Notes: a model not told the origin generated them from the letters alone. A stretch of DNA of 64,000 bases from JARLGU01 sp036504535 (GCA_036504535.1 DASXUY010000021.1:113456-177455), one strand, 5' to 3'; counted from the first letter of the stretch, positions 17,801 through 26,542 are shown. A program made the numbers and translations.

Positions 17801-17931
17801 GCATCCCCTTTCACAGGCTGCTGGAACCACTCATTGTTTACGGTCTCGAAATCCTGCGTATATGTTTGTGCCGTCGCGGGCACGAGGGCAAACGCAAGCA
17901 TCACTGCCGCGAAAAGGGTCTTTATGGTCAT
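14866..17931 (-). CDS. Secreted multidomain clan-A glycoside hydrolase (GH39-like)
   Basis: A 1021-residue secreted enzyme with signal peptide TLFAAVMLAFALVPATA. Residues ~20-190 form a beta-sandwich resembling a carbohydrate-binding module. A TIM barrel spans ~340-660, with the acid/base motif WNEPD near 455 and a probable nucleophile in LNEAGFSS near 552, the spacing expected for clan GH-A. Beta-rich domains follow (~700-830), and a CBM9-like domain closes the C-terminus (GRAPEGLRVALKVHDD, then WQGDSIQFALAL). The start at 17931 follows AAGGAG. Substrate is unassigned, but the upstream oligogalacturonate lyase suggests plant cell-wall polysaccharide. Confidence 0.87.
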   Translation of the reverse strand: MTIKTLFAAVMLAFALVPATAQTYTQDFETVNNEWFQQPVKGDACAGTTVEISEARAHAGKRAAKLSYKLSGQGNVQLLSNAWPTVVSSGDKLHVSFWVYGSGHSDFTGGTLLLVDADNETFSYWQMKDLTAALGGSTWQHVEADIDINKPTGHWGGNNDGVIKLPLKLIGFGLDYHKSVAAQGEVFVDDLVLTGAPVKASAVPAAVTPPALRTAVATPTVSLTLSPSGQSPELFAYPPGSSITAHVQASSPPDTRGFSLARIVWTATDFDGATIAQGTTKLDAGGAGDIALVAPKAGVVYVTASLEGTTPLATAAKSFAVYTTPSTPAAPLPTLYGVCTHYHGLAASDANRETALLAALGFQACRFDFSWGNIQPQRGTWNWALFDNIFAQLEKYRIDPLPVVSYSTRWASTGDPNAKKWEDWANAPPVNADYANFAVEAVKRYGRTTKHWELWNEPDIGFWHGTAEQYATLFDTAAKAMKAIDPKLEIMNGGFSETLRRPDFIPTWASAIKVKPDIYAFHSHMAFSNMARANDYVDKIYAKTGWAMPRWLNEAGFSSTGTLTERDQAVALVKKMAYAPALGISGYFWYDLRNDGNNRADSESNYGLVNADFTPKAASVAARTLLTSLSGLKYLRRLTVPETPNAYVLLFGSTNSSRGAIVAWNEAESTLPLYCRVPEKSTNRTMMGLETKAMVKSGLASLTLSPTPQFVVFDGAPEKVAVTARLLSFASPVVAAPGASATLRIAVQNPLATPLIATLNYSTASSWTVSPGNSTVTVPANRRKELDVVLRAPASIAPRGALQISVTSPSLPAAAEAVVQLRQATVIPRVTGSPLGDLSAWSAPTANLATVVNLYEATPMQELLYHGENDLSAKLYLGRAPEGLRVALKVHDDVFSQAQPVGAEWQGDSIQFALALPGGESYEWTAALTASGPIVALGVAPVGVPLGRVTIPESIRREGNDVVYDLVIPETLPGGRKLGERFSFTVLVNDNDGAGRKGWVEWTPGIGRSKDPTQYQTVVVR

Positions 17932-18000
17932 ATCTTGCTCCTTGACAGGCAATGCCTGAACCACCACGGTATGGTCTCAATCGTTCGTTACGCTAATAGT

Positions 18001-19101
18001 CTAGGTCCACGGGTTCGCAACACGCATCACTCGGTTACGCTTGAAGGACTCGTCAGCTTCGTTGTAAAAAATCCAACGAGAATCTGGGCTAAAAATAGGA
18101 TGCGGGTGCGATGGATGGCTGTACAGGCGACTTCGCGCGATAAACTGACGCCCGCCAGTCTTCATATCCACTATCATCACATCACTCACATGCCCGGCAT
18201 TCTCCCATGATCGGCCCGGCTCGTCATGCGGCCCCGTCGTGTCGACGACCGCCCACTTGCCATCCAGCGTGATGTTGACATGCCAATCACGATCAAAGCG
18301 ACTGATGAGCCGCTTCGGCCGACCGTCCACAAACGCCTCGAAAATGCCACGATTGTACGACTCGCTTTCGCCATACGCCACCACGACCACCGATGTATCG
18401 TGAAAACACCAGCGCTCATGCCCCAGGCAAAGGTGGTCGGCGGGCGTGTCGAAATGCTGGTCGATCATCTGGCGCCCGTCCGGCGCATGCACCGGGTGAT
18501 ACGCCCAGACACGGTCTGGCACCGTGGTCGTCTTTCCTTCATGGCAGAAGCCTATCCAGCTCTCATCATGCGGGCAGTAGTGATAGTGATTGGCCCACCA
18601 CGGCTTGTCGATAATCCGCTTTGCCTCGCAGGTCGCGATATCTACCTCGAACACGCCAAACCTGTCGTCACGCGATACCGGCGCAAGCAGCTTGGATCCA
18701 TCGCGCTTGATGCTGAGTAAGCCCCCTAGAGTCTCGCCTTCCGGCGCGACGAAAACACGCCGAGGTGAGTCTGGGTTATCGATATCCAACAGCCAGACGG
18801 CCTCATCAGCGAGGTACACCAGCGTGTTGGCGTCAGCCGCGATATCAAAGAACGTGTCATGTGCCTGCCCCACTGTTTCGTGCTGGGCAAAGTCTGTTAG
18901 AACGCTCGTTTCGAGGGTTTCTAAATCGTACTTAATCAGAGAGTACTTGCCCTCAATATTCTGGACTAGCACGAGAGACTTTCCATGGTCCGCGTAACCG
19001 TTGGCGTGCGGATACGTCATGAATCGATTCTGCTCAAACGTCGAAAGTGCGGTGGGCTCTGAAGTGGGTATCAATTTCCTGTCTACCAATCTGTGCAGCA
19101 A
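18001..19101 (-). CDS. Oligogalacturonate lyase-like beta-propeller (PL22)
   Basis: A 366-residue protein resembling PL22 oligogalacturonide lyases, seven-bladed propellers that cleave short pectin fragments by beta-elimination in the cytoplasm. Features matching the family: WANHYHYCPHDESWIGFCHEG, the metal-ligand region SHPSHPHPIFSPDSRWIFYN near the C-terminus, and WHVNITLDGKWAVVDT. The start is poorly defined; position 19101 is a TTG without an obvious ribosome-binding site, and length is slightly under the usual ~385. It lies 30 bp downstream of a pseudopilin gene and 69 bp upstream of the secreted glycosidase, all on the minus strand. Confidence 0.78.
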   Translation of the reverse strand: MLHRLVDRKLIPTSEPTALSTFEQNRFMTYPHANGYADHGKSLVLVQNIEGKYSLIKYDLETLETSVLTDFAQHETVGQAHDTFFDIAADANTLVYLADEAVWLLDIDNPDSPRRVFVAPEGETLGGLLSIKRDGSKLLAPVSRDDRFGVFEVDIATCEAKRIIDKPWWANHYHYCPHDESWIGFCHEGKTTTVPDRVWAYHPVHAPDGRQMIDQHFDTPADHLCLGHERWCFHDTSVVVVAYGESESYNRGIFEAFVDGRPKRLISRFDRDWHVNITLDGKWAVVDTTGPHDEPGRSWENAGHVSDVMIVDMKTGGRQFIARSRLYSHPSHPHPIFSPDSRWIFYNEADESFKRNRVMRVANPWT

Positions 19102-19131
19102 ATTGTGTAATGATCGCTGCGCAGCTTCATG

Positions 19132-19926
19132 TTAGTTATAGTTTGGCGATACTCCTACCACTCCGTCAAAGTTGTAATCCATCCCATTGATCGGCGGGCC
19201 TTCATTGCCATAGGTCGACGGCTGGCACGCTGCTGCATTCCAGCCCGCCATTGTCGATTTAGCGTACCATTTGACGTGACCATCGACGAAGTTGTAGTTG
19301 GCGCCCTCCGAATGCCGCATCGCGCCAACGGCTCCGTCGCCCATCTGTGCCCAGTTCGTGTTGAAACCGATCACGCGGCGCGAGTCCTCTTTATTGCCTG
19401 GAATGACCAGGGAAAAGATCAAAAATGCGGAGCGCTGATCGGCGATATTTGGGATTCCATTTGCCGTGTTGTACGTTGCAACACCATTGCCAGCGTACGC
19501 GTCCGCCAGCATTGGGCTGTTCGCGGGCAACGGGATCTGAGACATGATCTTTGGCACGGTCCCGCCGGTACCGGAATAGTACGTGTAGTCGAGCAGGCTA
19601 TTGGGAATTCCCTGGCTTGGGCACGTATAGACTGCCAGGCTTTTGATGTACGGATAGACCAATCCGCACCAATTCCAGTACCAAACACTCGTGTCTGGCT
19701 TCGTGTAACGATACGGAAGCAGCGATTCGTCATAATCCTGGGCGTACTGAACTGACGCCAGCCCGAGCTGCTTCAAGTTGCTGGCGCACGACGATTGTCT
19801 CGCCTTCTCCCGCGCTGTAGCGAACACTGGAAAAAGTATAGCTGCGAGAATCGCTATAATAGCTATAACTACGAGAAGCTCGATAAGAGTAAATCCACGA
19901 CCATTTCCAGTGGTGCGTTGCGCCAT
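19132..19926 (-). CDS. DUF1559 pseudopilin with N-terminal methylation motif
   Basis: A 264-residue protein with a type IV prepilin-like leader: basic GNGRG, cleavage site before FTLIE, and a long hydrophobic helix, then FPVFATAREKARQSS. The globular part follows the DUF1559 pattern (ASNLKQLGLASVQYAQDYDE, FVDGHVKWYAK). Such proteins are processed by prepilin peptidase and are abundant in Armatimonadota and Planctomycetota; individual roles are not known. The ATG at 19926 has AGGGG upstream. It shares the leader and layout of the next gene upstream, suggesting duplication. Confidence 0.92.
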   Translation of the reverse strand: MAQRTTGNGRGFTLIELLVVIAIIAILAAILFPVFATAREKARQSSCASNLKQLGLASVQYAQDYDESLLPYRYTKPDTSVWYWNWCGLVYPYIKSLAVYTCPSQGIPNSLLDYTYYSGTGGTVPKIMSQIPLPANSPMLADAYAGNGVATYNTANGIPNIADQRSAFLIFSLVIPGNKEDSRRVIGFNTNWAQMGDGAVGAMRHSEGANYNFVDGHVKWYAKSTMAGWNAAACQPSTYGNEGPPINGMDYNFDGVVGVSPNYN

Positions 19927-20026
19927 ACAATAACCCCTATTTCGTAACACAGCGACCCCTTTGTCGCAATGGCCAGCCCAAGATCGTCACAGGTAACATT
20001 TGTAGGCTGGCCCAGCCGTTTATTGA

Positions 20027-20941
20027 CTAATGAATGCTGTACGTCAACGCGTACTTTGAGCAACCGGTGTTAGCCGCAATCGGCAGCCAGTCTGTACGAC
20101 TGGGGAAGTTCGTTCCGCAGTCGTTAGCCGTCGTGTTGTCGATACCGCCCGTCACATTGGTGCCAAGCATCCACTTTACATGATTGTCGGCGCAAAGGAA
20201 GTTCGATCCGTCGTTGTGCCAGCCTTTGGCATCCTTAAAATCGATATAGGCTAATGCGATCGTATTTGCTAGGTAGCCGGTCGTGTACTTAAGCGACGGA
20301 TTGGCGTTGGAGCACGATGTTCCGCCTCCTGAAATCGCCCCGCACGGCATCCCTGGCGCTCCATTGTAGCTGCCGGTATACGGATCGTAATCGCCACCAG
20401 CACCGTAGCCCGAGGGCGAGCCGCCACCGTCGCCCCAGGAATCCTTATGCAGGTCACTGTGGTAGTTGTTCGCGTTCATATCGGATACGTCAAACCCGGC
20501 GGCACCGGTCACTTCGGTCAGCATCACTGTTTTTGCAGGCGCCGCGAACTGTGAAAGGTTTTGACCTGGATATGGCCCGGCAGGTTTTGTGTTGAGGAAC
20601 CCGTTGTTGATACAATACGACGTTGCTGCATTTGGCCAGGTGTCATTCGGGCAGACAAAGGCTGCTTTTGCTTTCACGTACGGGTAGATATTTCCAGCCC
20701 ATCCGAGCAGGCGGTTGGTACGGGAAACGCCGCATGGAATCGTCTCGTCATAATCCTGCTCGTACTGCGCGAACGCAAGACCAAGCTGCTTCATGTTAGA
20801 CAAACACGCTGTGGCGCGTGCTTTTTCACGCGCAGTTGCGAAAACAGGAAAAAGTATAGCAGCTAGTATCGCTATAATAGCTATAACTACGAGAAGCTCT
20901 ATTAACGTAAAGCCTGATAATCTTGAATGTTTGCTGTTCAT
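20027..20941 (-). CDS. DUF1559 pseudopilin, second copy
   Basis: A 304-residue paralogue of the neighbouring pseudopilin. The leader SGFTLIELLVVIAIIAILAA continues into FPVFATAREKARATACLSN, then KQLGLAFAQYEQDYDETIPCG. The C-terminal region again has a DNHVKWML phrase, equivalent to the H-x-G/N-HVKW motif of the family. It is longer through a Gly/Tyr/Ser-rich insertion around residues 150-205. AGAGG precedes the ATG. It lies 49 bp downstream of a LacI-type regulator and may be under its control. Confidence 0.92.
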   Translation of the reverse strand: MNSKHSRLSGFTLIELLVVIAIIAILAAILFPVFATAREKARATACLSNMKQLGLAFAQYEQDYDETIPCGVSRTNRLLGWAGNIYPYVKAKAAFVCPNDTWPNAATSYCINNGFLNTKPAGPYPGQNLSQFAAPAKTVMLTEVTGAAGFDVSDMNANNYHSDLHKDSWGDGGGSPSGYGAGGDYDPYTGSYNGAPGMPCGAISGGGTSCSNANPSLKYTTGYLANTIALAYIDFKDAKGWHNDGSNFLCADNHVKWMLGTNVTGGIDNTTANDCGTNFPSRTDWLPIAANTGCSKYALTYSIH

Positions 20942-20990
20942 ATTCGTTTACCTCTGCTATTAGATATTTGAGTACTTTCAATTAATGCCG

Positions 20991-22124
20991 CTACGCATAC
21001 TCAACCGTCGAATTGCGTATCACTAACTCAGACTGTAGGCAGATTTGTTTGCGCGCCCGCTGATTCTCACAAACCTGTGTAATTAACATAGCGGCCTCAC
21101 GCCCCATAGCTTCCCGTGGTGCTCTCAGCGTCGTCAGCCCTTGAAATCGCGCTTCCGGCATATCGTCAAAGCCAACCACGGCAAACTTGCCTGATCCCGA
21201 CCCGCTGTCCCTATTTGCGCGCATGAACCCGAGTGCAACTTCGTCGTTCAATGCGATAACTCCAGACGCGAATAGCCCCTCACGCAGGGCAGCTTTAGAT
21301 GCGTCCACCGCATCGGGCGTATGGATATACGGCTCCACCCACTCCTCGGACGGTGTCATCTCTTTGCGGCTGGCTGGATATACCGAGAACGCCGATGCGG
21401 GCAACCCGTGAACTCGAACCGCCTCGGCAGCTCCTGCTATGCGAGCTTCAACCCAGTCTGCCGAAACTGTCGCCAGAAACGTGATCTCCCGATGGCCCTG
21501 CTCAATAAGGTGAGCAGCCGCAGCGTATCCAGCGGCCCGGTTATCGTAGCAAACGTTGGCCACTGGGGCGGTTAATGGCCCAGACGAAACAATCACAAAC
21601 GGCAAACCCGTTGCTTCAAGGTCAAGCACATACTTAGCGACAACGAATACCTGATCCAGGTTGACCAAAACTATGCCATCGACGCCTGTTTCGACTAGCC
21701 GCCGAATGGCTTCCGCCACAGGAACGGGGGGCGCACTGACTCGCCGTCGATTGAAAAAGCTGGCACGGGCACCATTACCGCGTCCCAGAGCAAGCTCCAG
21801 GGCCGTGGATATGTCGTGGTCCCACGGGTTCAAGGCACCTGACGGTGCCGAAAGGTTTGTGTCGTACTCAGCGATGATCCCAATATGCAGCAGCTTGCGC
21901 GCCGTGCGTGTCGTTCGCTCAGGGCTGTCATCGTCAACGCGATCCTGCTTCTGACGATAACCTAATGTGACTGCAGCTGAACGGATCCGTTCCTGAGTTT
22001 GCCGGGGAATTCGGACACTGTTGTTTAGCCCCGCCAGAACGGTCGAAGCCGCTGAAACAGACACGTTGGCAAGGCTGGCAACTTCCTTCAGAGTGACTCG
22101 TTTGATTATCTCTTGGGCGGGCAT
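20991..22124 (-). CDS. LacI-family transcriptional regulator
   Basis: A 377-residue regulator. The N-terminal helix-turn-helix and hinge are evident: VTLKEVASLANVSVSAASTV, then LNNSVRIPRQTQERIRSAA. The rest is a periplasmic-binding-like sugar-sensing domain (GVDGIVLVNLD, VGFDDMPEARFQGLTTLRAP). The ATG at 22124 fits the LacI start. There is no ribosome-binding site, and the promoter -10 ends 6 bp before the ATG, so the message may be leaderless. It heads a minus-strand run with two pseudopilins, a pectin-fragment lyase and a glycosidase, so it probably controls their use of plant sugars. Confidence 0.92.
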   Translation of the reverse strand: MPAQEIIKRVTLKEVASLANVSVSAASTVLAGLNNSVRIPRQTQERIRSAAVTLGYRQKQDRVDDDSPERTTRTARKLLHIGIIAEYDTNLSAPSGALNPWDHDISTALELALGRGNGARASFFNRRRVSAPPVPVAEAIRRLVETGVDGIVLVNLDQVFVVAKYVLDLEATGLPFVIVSSGPLTAPVANVCYDNRAAGYAAAAHLIEQGHREITFLATVSADWVEARIAGAAEAVRVHGLPASAFSVYPASRKEMTPSEEWVEPYIHTPDAVDASKAALREGLFASGVIALNDEVALGFMRANRDSGSGSGKFAVVGFDDMPEARFQGLTTLRAPREAMGREAAMLITQVCENQRARKQICLQSELVIRNSTVEYA

Positions 22125-22130
22125 TGACCA

Positions 22131-22159
22131 AGTATAAACGACCTGATAAAATTTGTCAA
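22131..22159 (-). promoter_or_regulatory. Promoter of lacI-type gene
   Basis: On the minus strand TTGACA (22159-22154), 17-bp spacer, TATACT (22136-22131). The predicted start of transcription falls at or within a base or two of the ATG at 22124. The -35 and spacer overlap an AT-rich inverted repeat. Confidence 0.75.
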
Positions 22160-22183
22160 GCACTTTGATGAAATTTTATCAAA
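22144..22183. promoter_or_regulatory. Candidate LacI operator pair
   Basis: TGATAAAATTT (22144-22154) and AAATTTTATCA (22171-22181) form a perfect 11-bp inverted repeat. The right part belongs to a 20-bp near-palindrome, TTTGATGAAATTTTATCAAA (22164-22183, 9 of 10 pairs). It overlaps the lacI promoter and is the likely autoregulatory site; it is also upstream of the divergent chemoreceptor. Confidence 0.6.
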
Positions 22184-22407
22184 TGCTTTTAATAAACTCA
22201 AAATTACATTATTCTGGACATGCATATATATTAGTAAACGAGCGAAAAATTCGAAAAAAATTACTCGTTTTAGCTAGTAAGCCTAAAGTTACCTATGTGA
22301 TAATCACACAATAGCTATATCAACATGCGAGTCGTAGCTTGTTGTCACGACCACGCCTCATGTTAACCACCCTAAAGGCCGAATTCCCTGGCAGGAATGG
22401 AAACCCC

Positions 22408-24213
22408 ATGTTCTTCAACAATCTCAAAGTCGGGCAAAAGCTCGCCGTCGCGTTCGGGTTGTGTCTGCTCATGGCAGTTGGAGCTGAATTGTTTGCCCTC
22501 AATCGCTTGACGCTCATCGACTCGGCGTGCGACGACGTCACACACGGCATCATGCCCCAGACTGACGCCGCCAACCTAATCGCACACGATATGCATCAAT
22601 TCCGTATCGAGCAGCTTAAGGAGTTTTTAAGTGTTACCAAAGCTGACGTTGATGCCCAGGTACCGATCGCTGACGCCGCGATGGCTAAAGTAAACGCCGA
22701 CATTGATGCCTACGCTACGAAAGCCACCGACCTCCAAGACAAGGCCAACCTGGACAAGGTAAAGACGGCTTGGGGAGCCTACATTTCAGACGATTCCAAA
22801 ACGGATGCCATCGCAAAGTCCACCGACCGCAAAGCCGCGCTCGCCTTTGTAAACGGTGAATCAAAGACAGCTTTTACACTGGCGCTCGACTCAGCGACGG
22901 CCCTCGCAAAATGGAACGACGATACGGCATCTAGATTATCGCTTGTCGAGGATAGCCAGTTTAAGTCCGGCAAAAGTATGCTTACGTTATTAATCATTGT
23001 CCAAACCTTGCTGAGCGTTGCGTTTGCTTTGTACGTTACGCGCCTCATCGTAGGTTCGCTCAACCAGGTTAATCGGCGACTGAAATCGCTTGATGAAGTC
23101 TGCATCAATAACCTTCAGACTTCAATGAATGCCATGGCAGGCGGTGATCTCACCGTTGCCGTTGTCACCGGAACCGAACCTCTGAAAGCCGATACGAGTG
23201 ACGAGTTCGGCGATCTTGCCAGGAGCGTCAACGGGATCATTGGAAAAACCCAAAGTACTGTTGCGTCCTATGAAAACGCCCAAGCCTCCCTTTCGAAATT
23301 GGTCGGTGAAACTCGGCGGTCTGCCCTGTCAATCACTTCGACATCGGCGCAGATTGCAGCAGGCAACGAAGACCTATCGCAACGCACCGCCGAACAAGCT
23401 TCCAGCCTGGAAGAGACTGCGGCTAGCATGGAGGAGATGACGAGCATCGTCAAGCAGAGTGCCGACAACGCCCGCGATGCCAACAAGCAGGCTGTCGAAG
23501 CGCGAACTGTGGCGGAGGATGGTGGCGCAATCGTAGCAAAAGCTGTCGAGTCGATGCAGTCGATCAATTCAGCCAGCCGGCAGATCAACGACATCATCTC
23601 CGTGATCGACGAGATTGCGTTCCAAACCAACCTGCTTGCACTCAACGCCGCAGTCGAGGCCGCACGCGTCGGCGAGCAGGGAAGAGGATTCGCTGTGGTC
23701 GCTTCAGAAGTGCGTAACCTCGCGGGACGTAGTTCAACCGCCGCCAAAGAGATCAAGGCCTTGGTCACAGATACGGTACGCAAGGTAGAAGACGGTACCA
23801 AACTGGTCAACCAGAGTGGCGAGCAGTTGAAGAATATCGTCAGCGCAATTACGGATGTTTCCGACAAGGTTGCCGAGATCTCCAGCGCATCTCAAGAGCA
23901 GGCTGCTGGTATTGAGCAGGTAAACAAGGCCGTGGTTCAAATGGACGAGATCACGCAGCAAAATGCGGCACTGGTTGAGGAAGCAACTGCCGCCAGCCAA
24001 TCTATGTCGCATCAAGCTCAGGATCTTCAAATTCTCGTACAGAAATTTAAAGTATCCGACGAAGAAGCGGCTTCCGGAGTGAGGATCGAAGAGGTGCGGG
24101 CAGCAAAATCCCCGAAAGCCCCAGTAAAAATGGTGGCCGTCAACGCTCCAAAGCGCCGACCAACCCTGGCACTGCTTTCAACCACGCAAGACCATGACAT
24201 GGAAGAGTTCTAA
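22408..24213 (+). CDS. Methyl-accepting chemotaxis protein
   Basis: A 601-residue chemoreceptor. One hydrophobic segment (KLAVAFGLCLLMAVGAEL) near the N-terminus and a second near residue 195 (MLTLLIIVQTLLSVAFAL) bracket a ~150-residue four-helix periplasmic domain. A HAMP-like linker follows, then the coiled-coil signalling domain with the hairpin tip IDEIAFQTNLLALNAAVEAA and GEQGRGFAVVASEVRNLAGR. The C-terminus ends in DMEEF, not the NWETF of enteric receptors. The ligand is unknown; the neighbourhood suggests a sugar or related compound. No other che genes are in the window. Confidence 0.96.
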   Translation: MFFNNLKVGQKLAVAFGLCLLMAVGAELFALNRLTLIDSACDDVTHGIMPQTDAANLIAHDMHQFRIEQLKEFLSVTKADVDAQVPIADAAMAKVNADIDAYATKATDLQDKANLDKVKTAWGAYISDDSKTDAIAKSTDRKAALAFVNGESKTAFTLALDSATALAKWNDDTASRLSLVEDSQFKSGKSMLTLLIIVQTLLSVAFALYVTRLIVGSLNQVNRRLKSLDEVCINNLQTSMNAMAGGDLTVAVVTGTEPLKADTSDEFGDLARSVNGIIGKTQSTVASYENAQASLSKLVGETRRSALSITSTSAQIAAGNEDLSQRTAEQASSLEETAASMEEMTSIVKQSADNARDANKQAVEARTVAEDGGAIVAKAVESMQSINSASRQINDIISVIDEIAFQTNLLALNAAVEAARVGEQGRGFAVVASEVRNLAGRSSTAAKEIKALVTDTVRKVEDGTKLVNQSGEQLKNIVSAITDVSDKVAEISSASQEQAAGIEQVNKAVVQMDEITQQNAALVEEATAASQSMSHQAQDLQILVQKFKVSDEEAASGVRIEEVRAAKSPKAPVKMVAVNAPKRRPTLALLSTTQDHDMEEF

Positions 24214-24226
24214 CTCAGCCAAACGT

Positions 24227-24260
24227 AACGCCGCCCCACAGCAAACCGTGGGGCGGCGTT
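24227..24260 (+). terminator. Intrinsic terminator after chemoreceptor gene
   Basis: A perfect 13-bp stem (AACGCCGCCCCAC / GTGGGGCGGCGTT) with an 8-nt loop, 13 bp after the chemoreceptor stop, trailing into TTTGT. It may serve both strands, since the convergent gene ends at 24274. Confidence 0.85.
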
Positions 24261-24273
24261 TGTACATTTGAGT

Positions 24274-26424
24274 TCACCCACCTATCTCCGCAACAAATGC
24301 GTCCACCTCTGCTGCTCGTTTCCGAAAGAGTTCAGGCGAAATGCGATCATAGAGAGCGCCACTGATCCGCCCGCTCGCCACCATCGACTCGATATGCGTC
24401 GCAAAATCTCGCCCGCCAGCCGCATATCGTATCAGCCACTCACGCGCTTCACGACCGTATGATTCGTCATCGCCAGTCCGTATTCGCAGCCCCTTGAGCA
24501 CAAGATACGGCCCCATGACGCCATAGAAACGCTGTAGGTTTGCGACAAACGCGCAGTGGTCATCGAGATATCGTGACGGTGTGCAATGTGAGGTGTCGCC
24601 CAACCAGAGCATGGCATCAGGGTTTTCGGCTAGCCCTGCTCCAGCAGTTGCCTGCGACAACATCGTCGCCGCCTCACCGCACAGCAGGGCGGCATCGAAT
24701 TGGCATTGACCGGTGGTTATCAAGCACGCCGCGTAGTCGCCGTCGTGGTAGGTATATCCATTCCCGGACGCTGGCGCGAATTCGCCGTACTCCGGCGCCG
24801 CCTGGACATCGACGCTCGTCGTAAATGCCGGATTTGACGGCACTGGCGATGTCGCACGGCCAAAGTGCCAGCCGACGTATTCGGACAACGGTGAGCTCGA
24901 CGGGAACGAGTACCCGTTAGAGAGGATCGCCTGAGCCTGCTCGATCTTCTGCCAGGCATCATAAACAAAAGGCCCGCTCCCCGAGCCAAACCACCGGATC
25001 GCAAGGTCTCTGCAAAATGCCGCAGGATCGCCGGTAGGGTTCAGCATTGCCGCTCGACATGCAAGCGAGTTCGCGTGTAGGTCACGCCGATTCGCCCGTC
25101 CTCGCACGTCGTATAGGCCGTCGAAACCGAGGTCGTTCCAACGACGGACTTTCGCGAACACACCAAGGGGGTAATCGAAAATCTGCCGCCCATCGCGAAA
25201 CGCGTCCTCGAACATGTGAAGCGCGTCTCGCCCAACCACAGCCTGGCCAGCCTTCGCAGTCACGGACCGTGCTTCGCGCAGCTGCTCGTGGGCCTGCCGC
25301 TCAAACGTTGCCGAGTCGCCCGTCGCCGCCAGACAGATCCCAACGTTCGCTGGGAGTGCCGACTGCCGCGCAAGCATCTCACCGACGCCATACCTAACGC
25401 GGTCCCACTGATGAGCGGTGTTGAGAATCAATGCGCCTGGCCTATGCCTGGGAATCTCTGTCGCCAAGAATCGCGCCAACCGGTCGCGCTGATCGAACTT
25501 CGAAAGTCCCCTACACCGAACACAAGTCTTCGGATCGCAAAACTCCCCTTCTGCATCCATAGTCAGATAGTGGAACGAATCGATCTCCGGAAACAGTTCG
25601 AAAAAGCGCTGGACGACCTCGCGGTAAAACGCGCGGACAGTAGGATGACCAAAGCAAAGCACCTTACCCTGATAGGTCCCGCAGTCGGAAAGTACTTCGG
25701 CGGGGAAACGAGTCAGAAAGTCGTCGCGATCACCAGGCGCCACCCATGGTCCGCCCTGGCATGGCAGAAGCCTGCAATCGAAGTGAACACCTAACCCGTA
25801 GTCTGTCGCGGCGTCGATATATGACCGCAAACATTCACGGAGGTGGGACCGCCGCGTCGGGTCGGCTGCATCGGGGAAGATGTCGCTCTCAACGTAGACG
25901 TGCAGATCCCGCGACGGCCCGCCTGCAAAATCGTGCGTCGCAGCAAGATGGCTCGCTCCCATGACGCTAAGATAGCGGGCACATGCCCTGTAATCATCGC
26001 TCGCTGGGGGAGGTGCGGTGAACATTTGCGAACCGATCACAGGCGAAAAGATCCGGCGCGAAAATGCAAACGCCCCGTGGATCGGAACCGCATCAGGCGT
26101 TGCCGCATAGGCGTGGACACCCTGCATGACGCCTCGTGCCGACGAGCCCAGCCCCCATAGCACGCCATCGTCTACGAATACATGGAATCCGTCACGATCA
26201 GCAGCGACGTTGTGAAGGTTAGTCAGCCCGCGTCGTACGAACCGCTGTGCCGCCGGATGCGCTATAGTGGCCAGTACAACATCACCGGATACACGCGGAT
26301 CATCGGGCCCAACTTGCAACACCGCCGAACCCGGCGAAACTCGGCCCAGTTCGGCTGCTGCTGTGCGGAATACAATGCTATCGTCGTGAAGAAGGATACG
26401 CTTTATCTGATACCGATGTGCCAT
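24274..26424 (-). CDS. Putative glycoside hydrolase, alpha-glucuronidase/DUF4838-like
   Basis: A 716-residue protein without a signal peptide, probably cytoplasmic. The N-terminal ~130 residues resemble the non-catalytic alpha/beta domain preceding GH20/GH67-type barrels (ARGVMQGVHAYA). A central barrel-like region holds FHYLTMDAEGEFCDPKTC, with the Cys pair CVRC; this Asp-rich phrase before a Cys cluster is reminiscent of DUF4838-type putative glycosidases. The C-terminal region is helical. The catalytic acids are not certain. Start taken as ATG at 26424; a GTG 21 bp upstream is possible. Function is inferred only. Confidence 0.55.
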   Translation of the reverse strand: MAHRYQIKRILLHDDSIVFRTAAAELGRVSPGSAVLQVGPDDPRVSGDVVLATIAHPAAQRFVRRGLTNLHNVAADRDGFHVFVDDGVLWGLGSSARGVMQGVHAYAATPDAVPIHGAFAFSRRIFSPVIGSQMFTAPPPASDDYRACARYLSVMGASHLAATHDFAGGPSRDLHVYVESDIFPDAADPTRRSHLRECLRSYIDAATDYGLGVHFDCRLLPCQGGPWVAPGDRDDFLTRFPAEVLSDCGTYQGKVLCFGHPTVRAFYREVVQRFFELFPEIDSFHYLTMDAEGEFCDPKTCVRCRGLSKFDQRDRLARFLATEIPRHRPGALILNTAHQWDRVRYGVGEMLARQSALPANVGICLAATGDSATFERQAHEQLREARSVTAKAGQAVVGRDALHMFEDAFRDGRQIFDYPLGVFAKVRRWNDLGFDGLYDVRGRANRRDLHANSLACRAAMLNPTGDPAAFCRDLAIRWFGSGSGPFVYDAWQKIEQAQAILSNGYSFPSSSPLSEYVGWHFGRATSPVPSNPAFTTSVDVQAAPEYGEFAPASGNGYTYHDGDYAACLITTGQCQFDAALLCGEAATMLSQATAGAGLAENPDAMLWLGDTSHCTPSRYLDDHCAFVANLQRFYGVMGPYLVLKGLRIRTGDDESYGREAREWLIRYAAGGRDFATHIESMVASGRISGALYDRISPELFRKRAAEVDAFVAEIGG

Positions 26425-26542
26425 GCCCCATTCTAAGCACTTCACTGAACAAAGTCAACCAGATCGCCGCCCCCTTCGCGGAGCGAACAACCAAAGAATG
26501 CCAGCCCGGCACGAGGGCTTCCTAGAATCTCGCACTCGCCAG

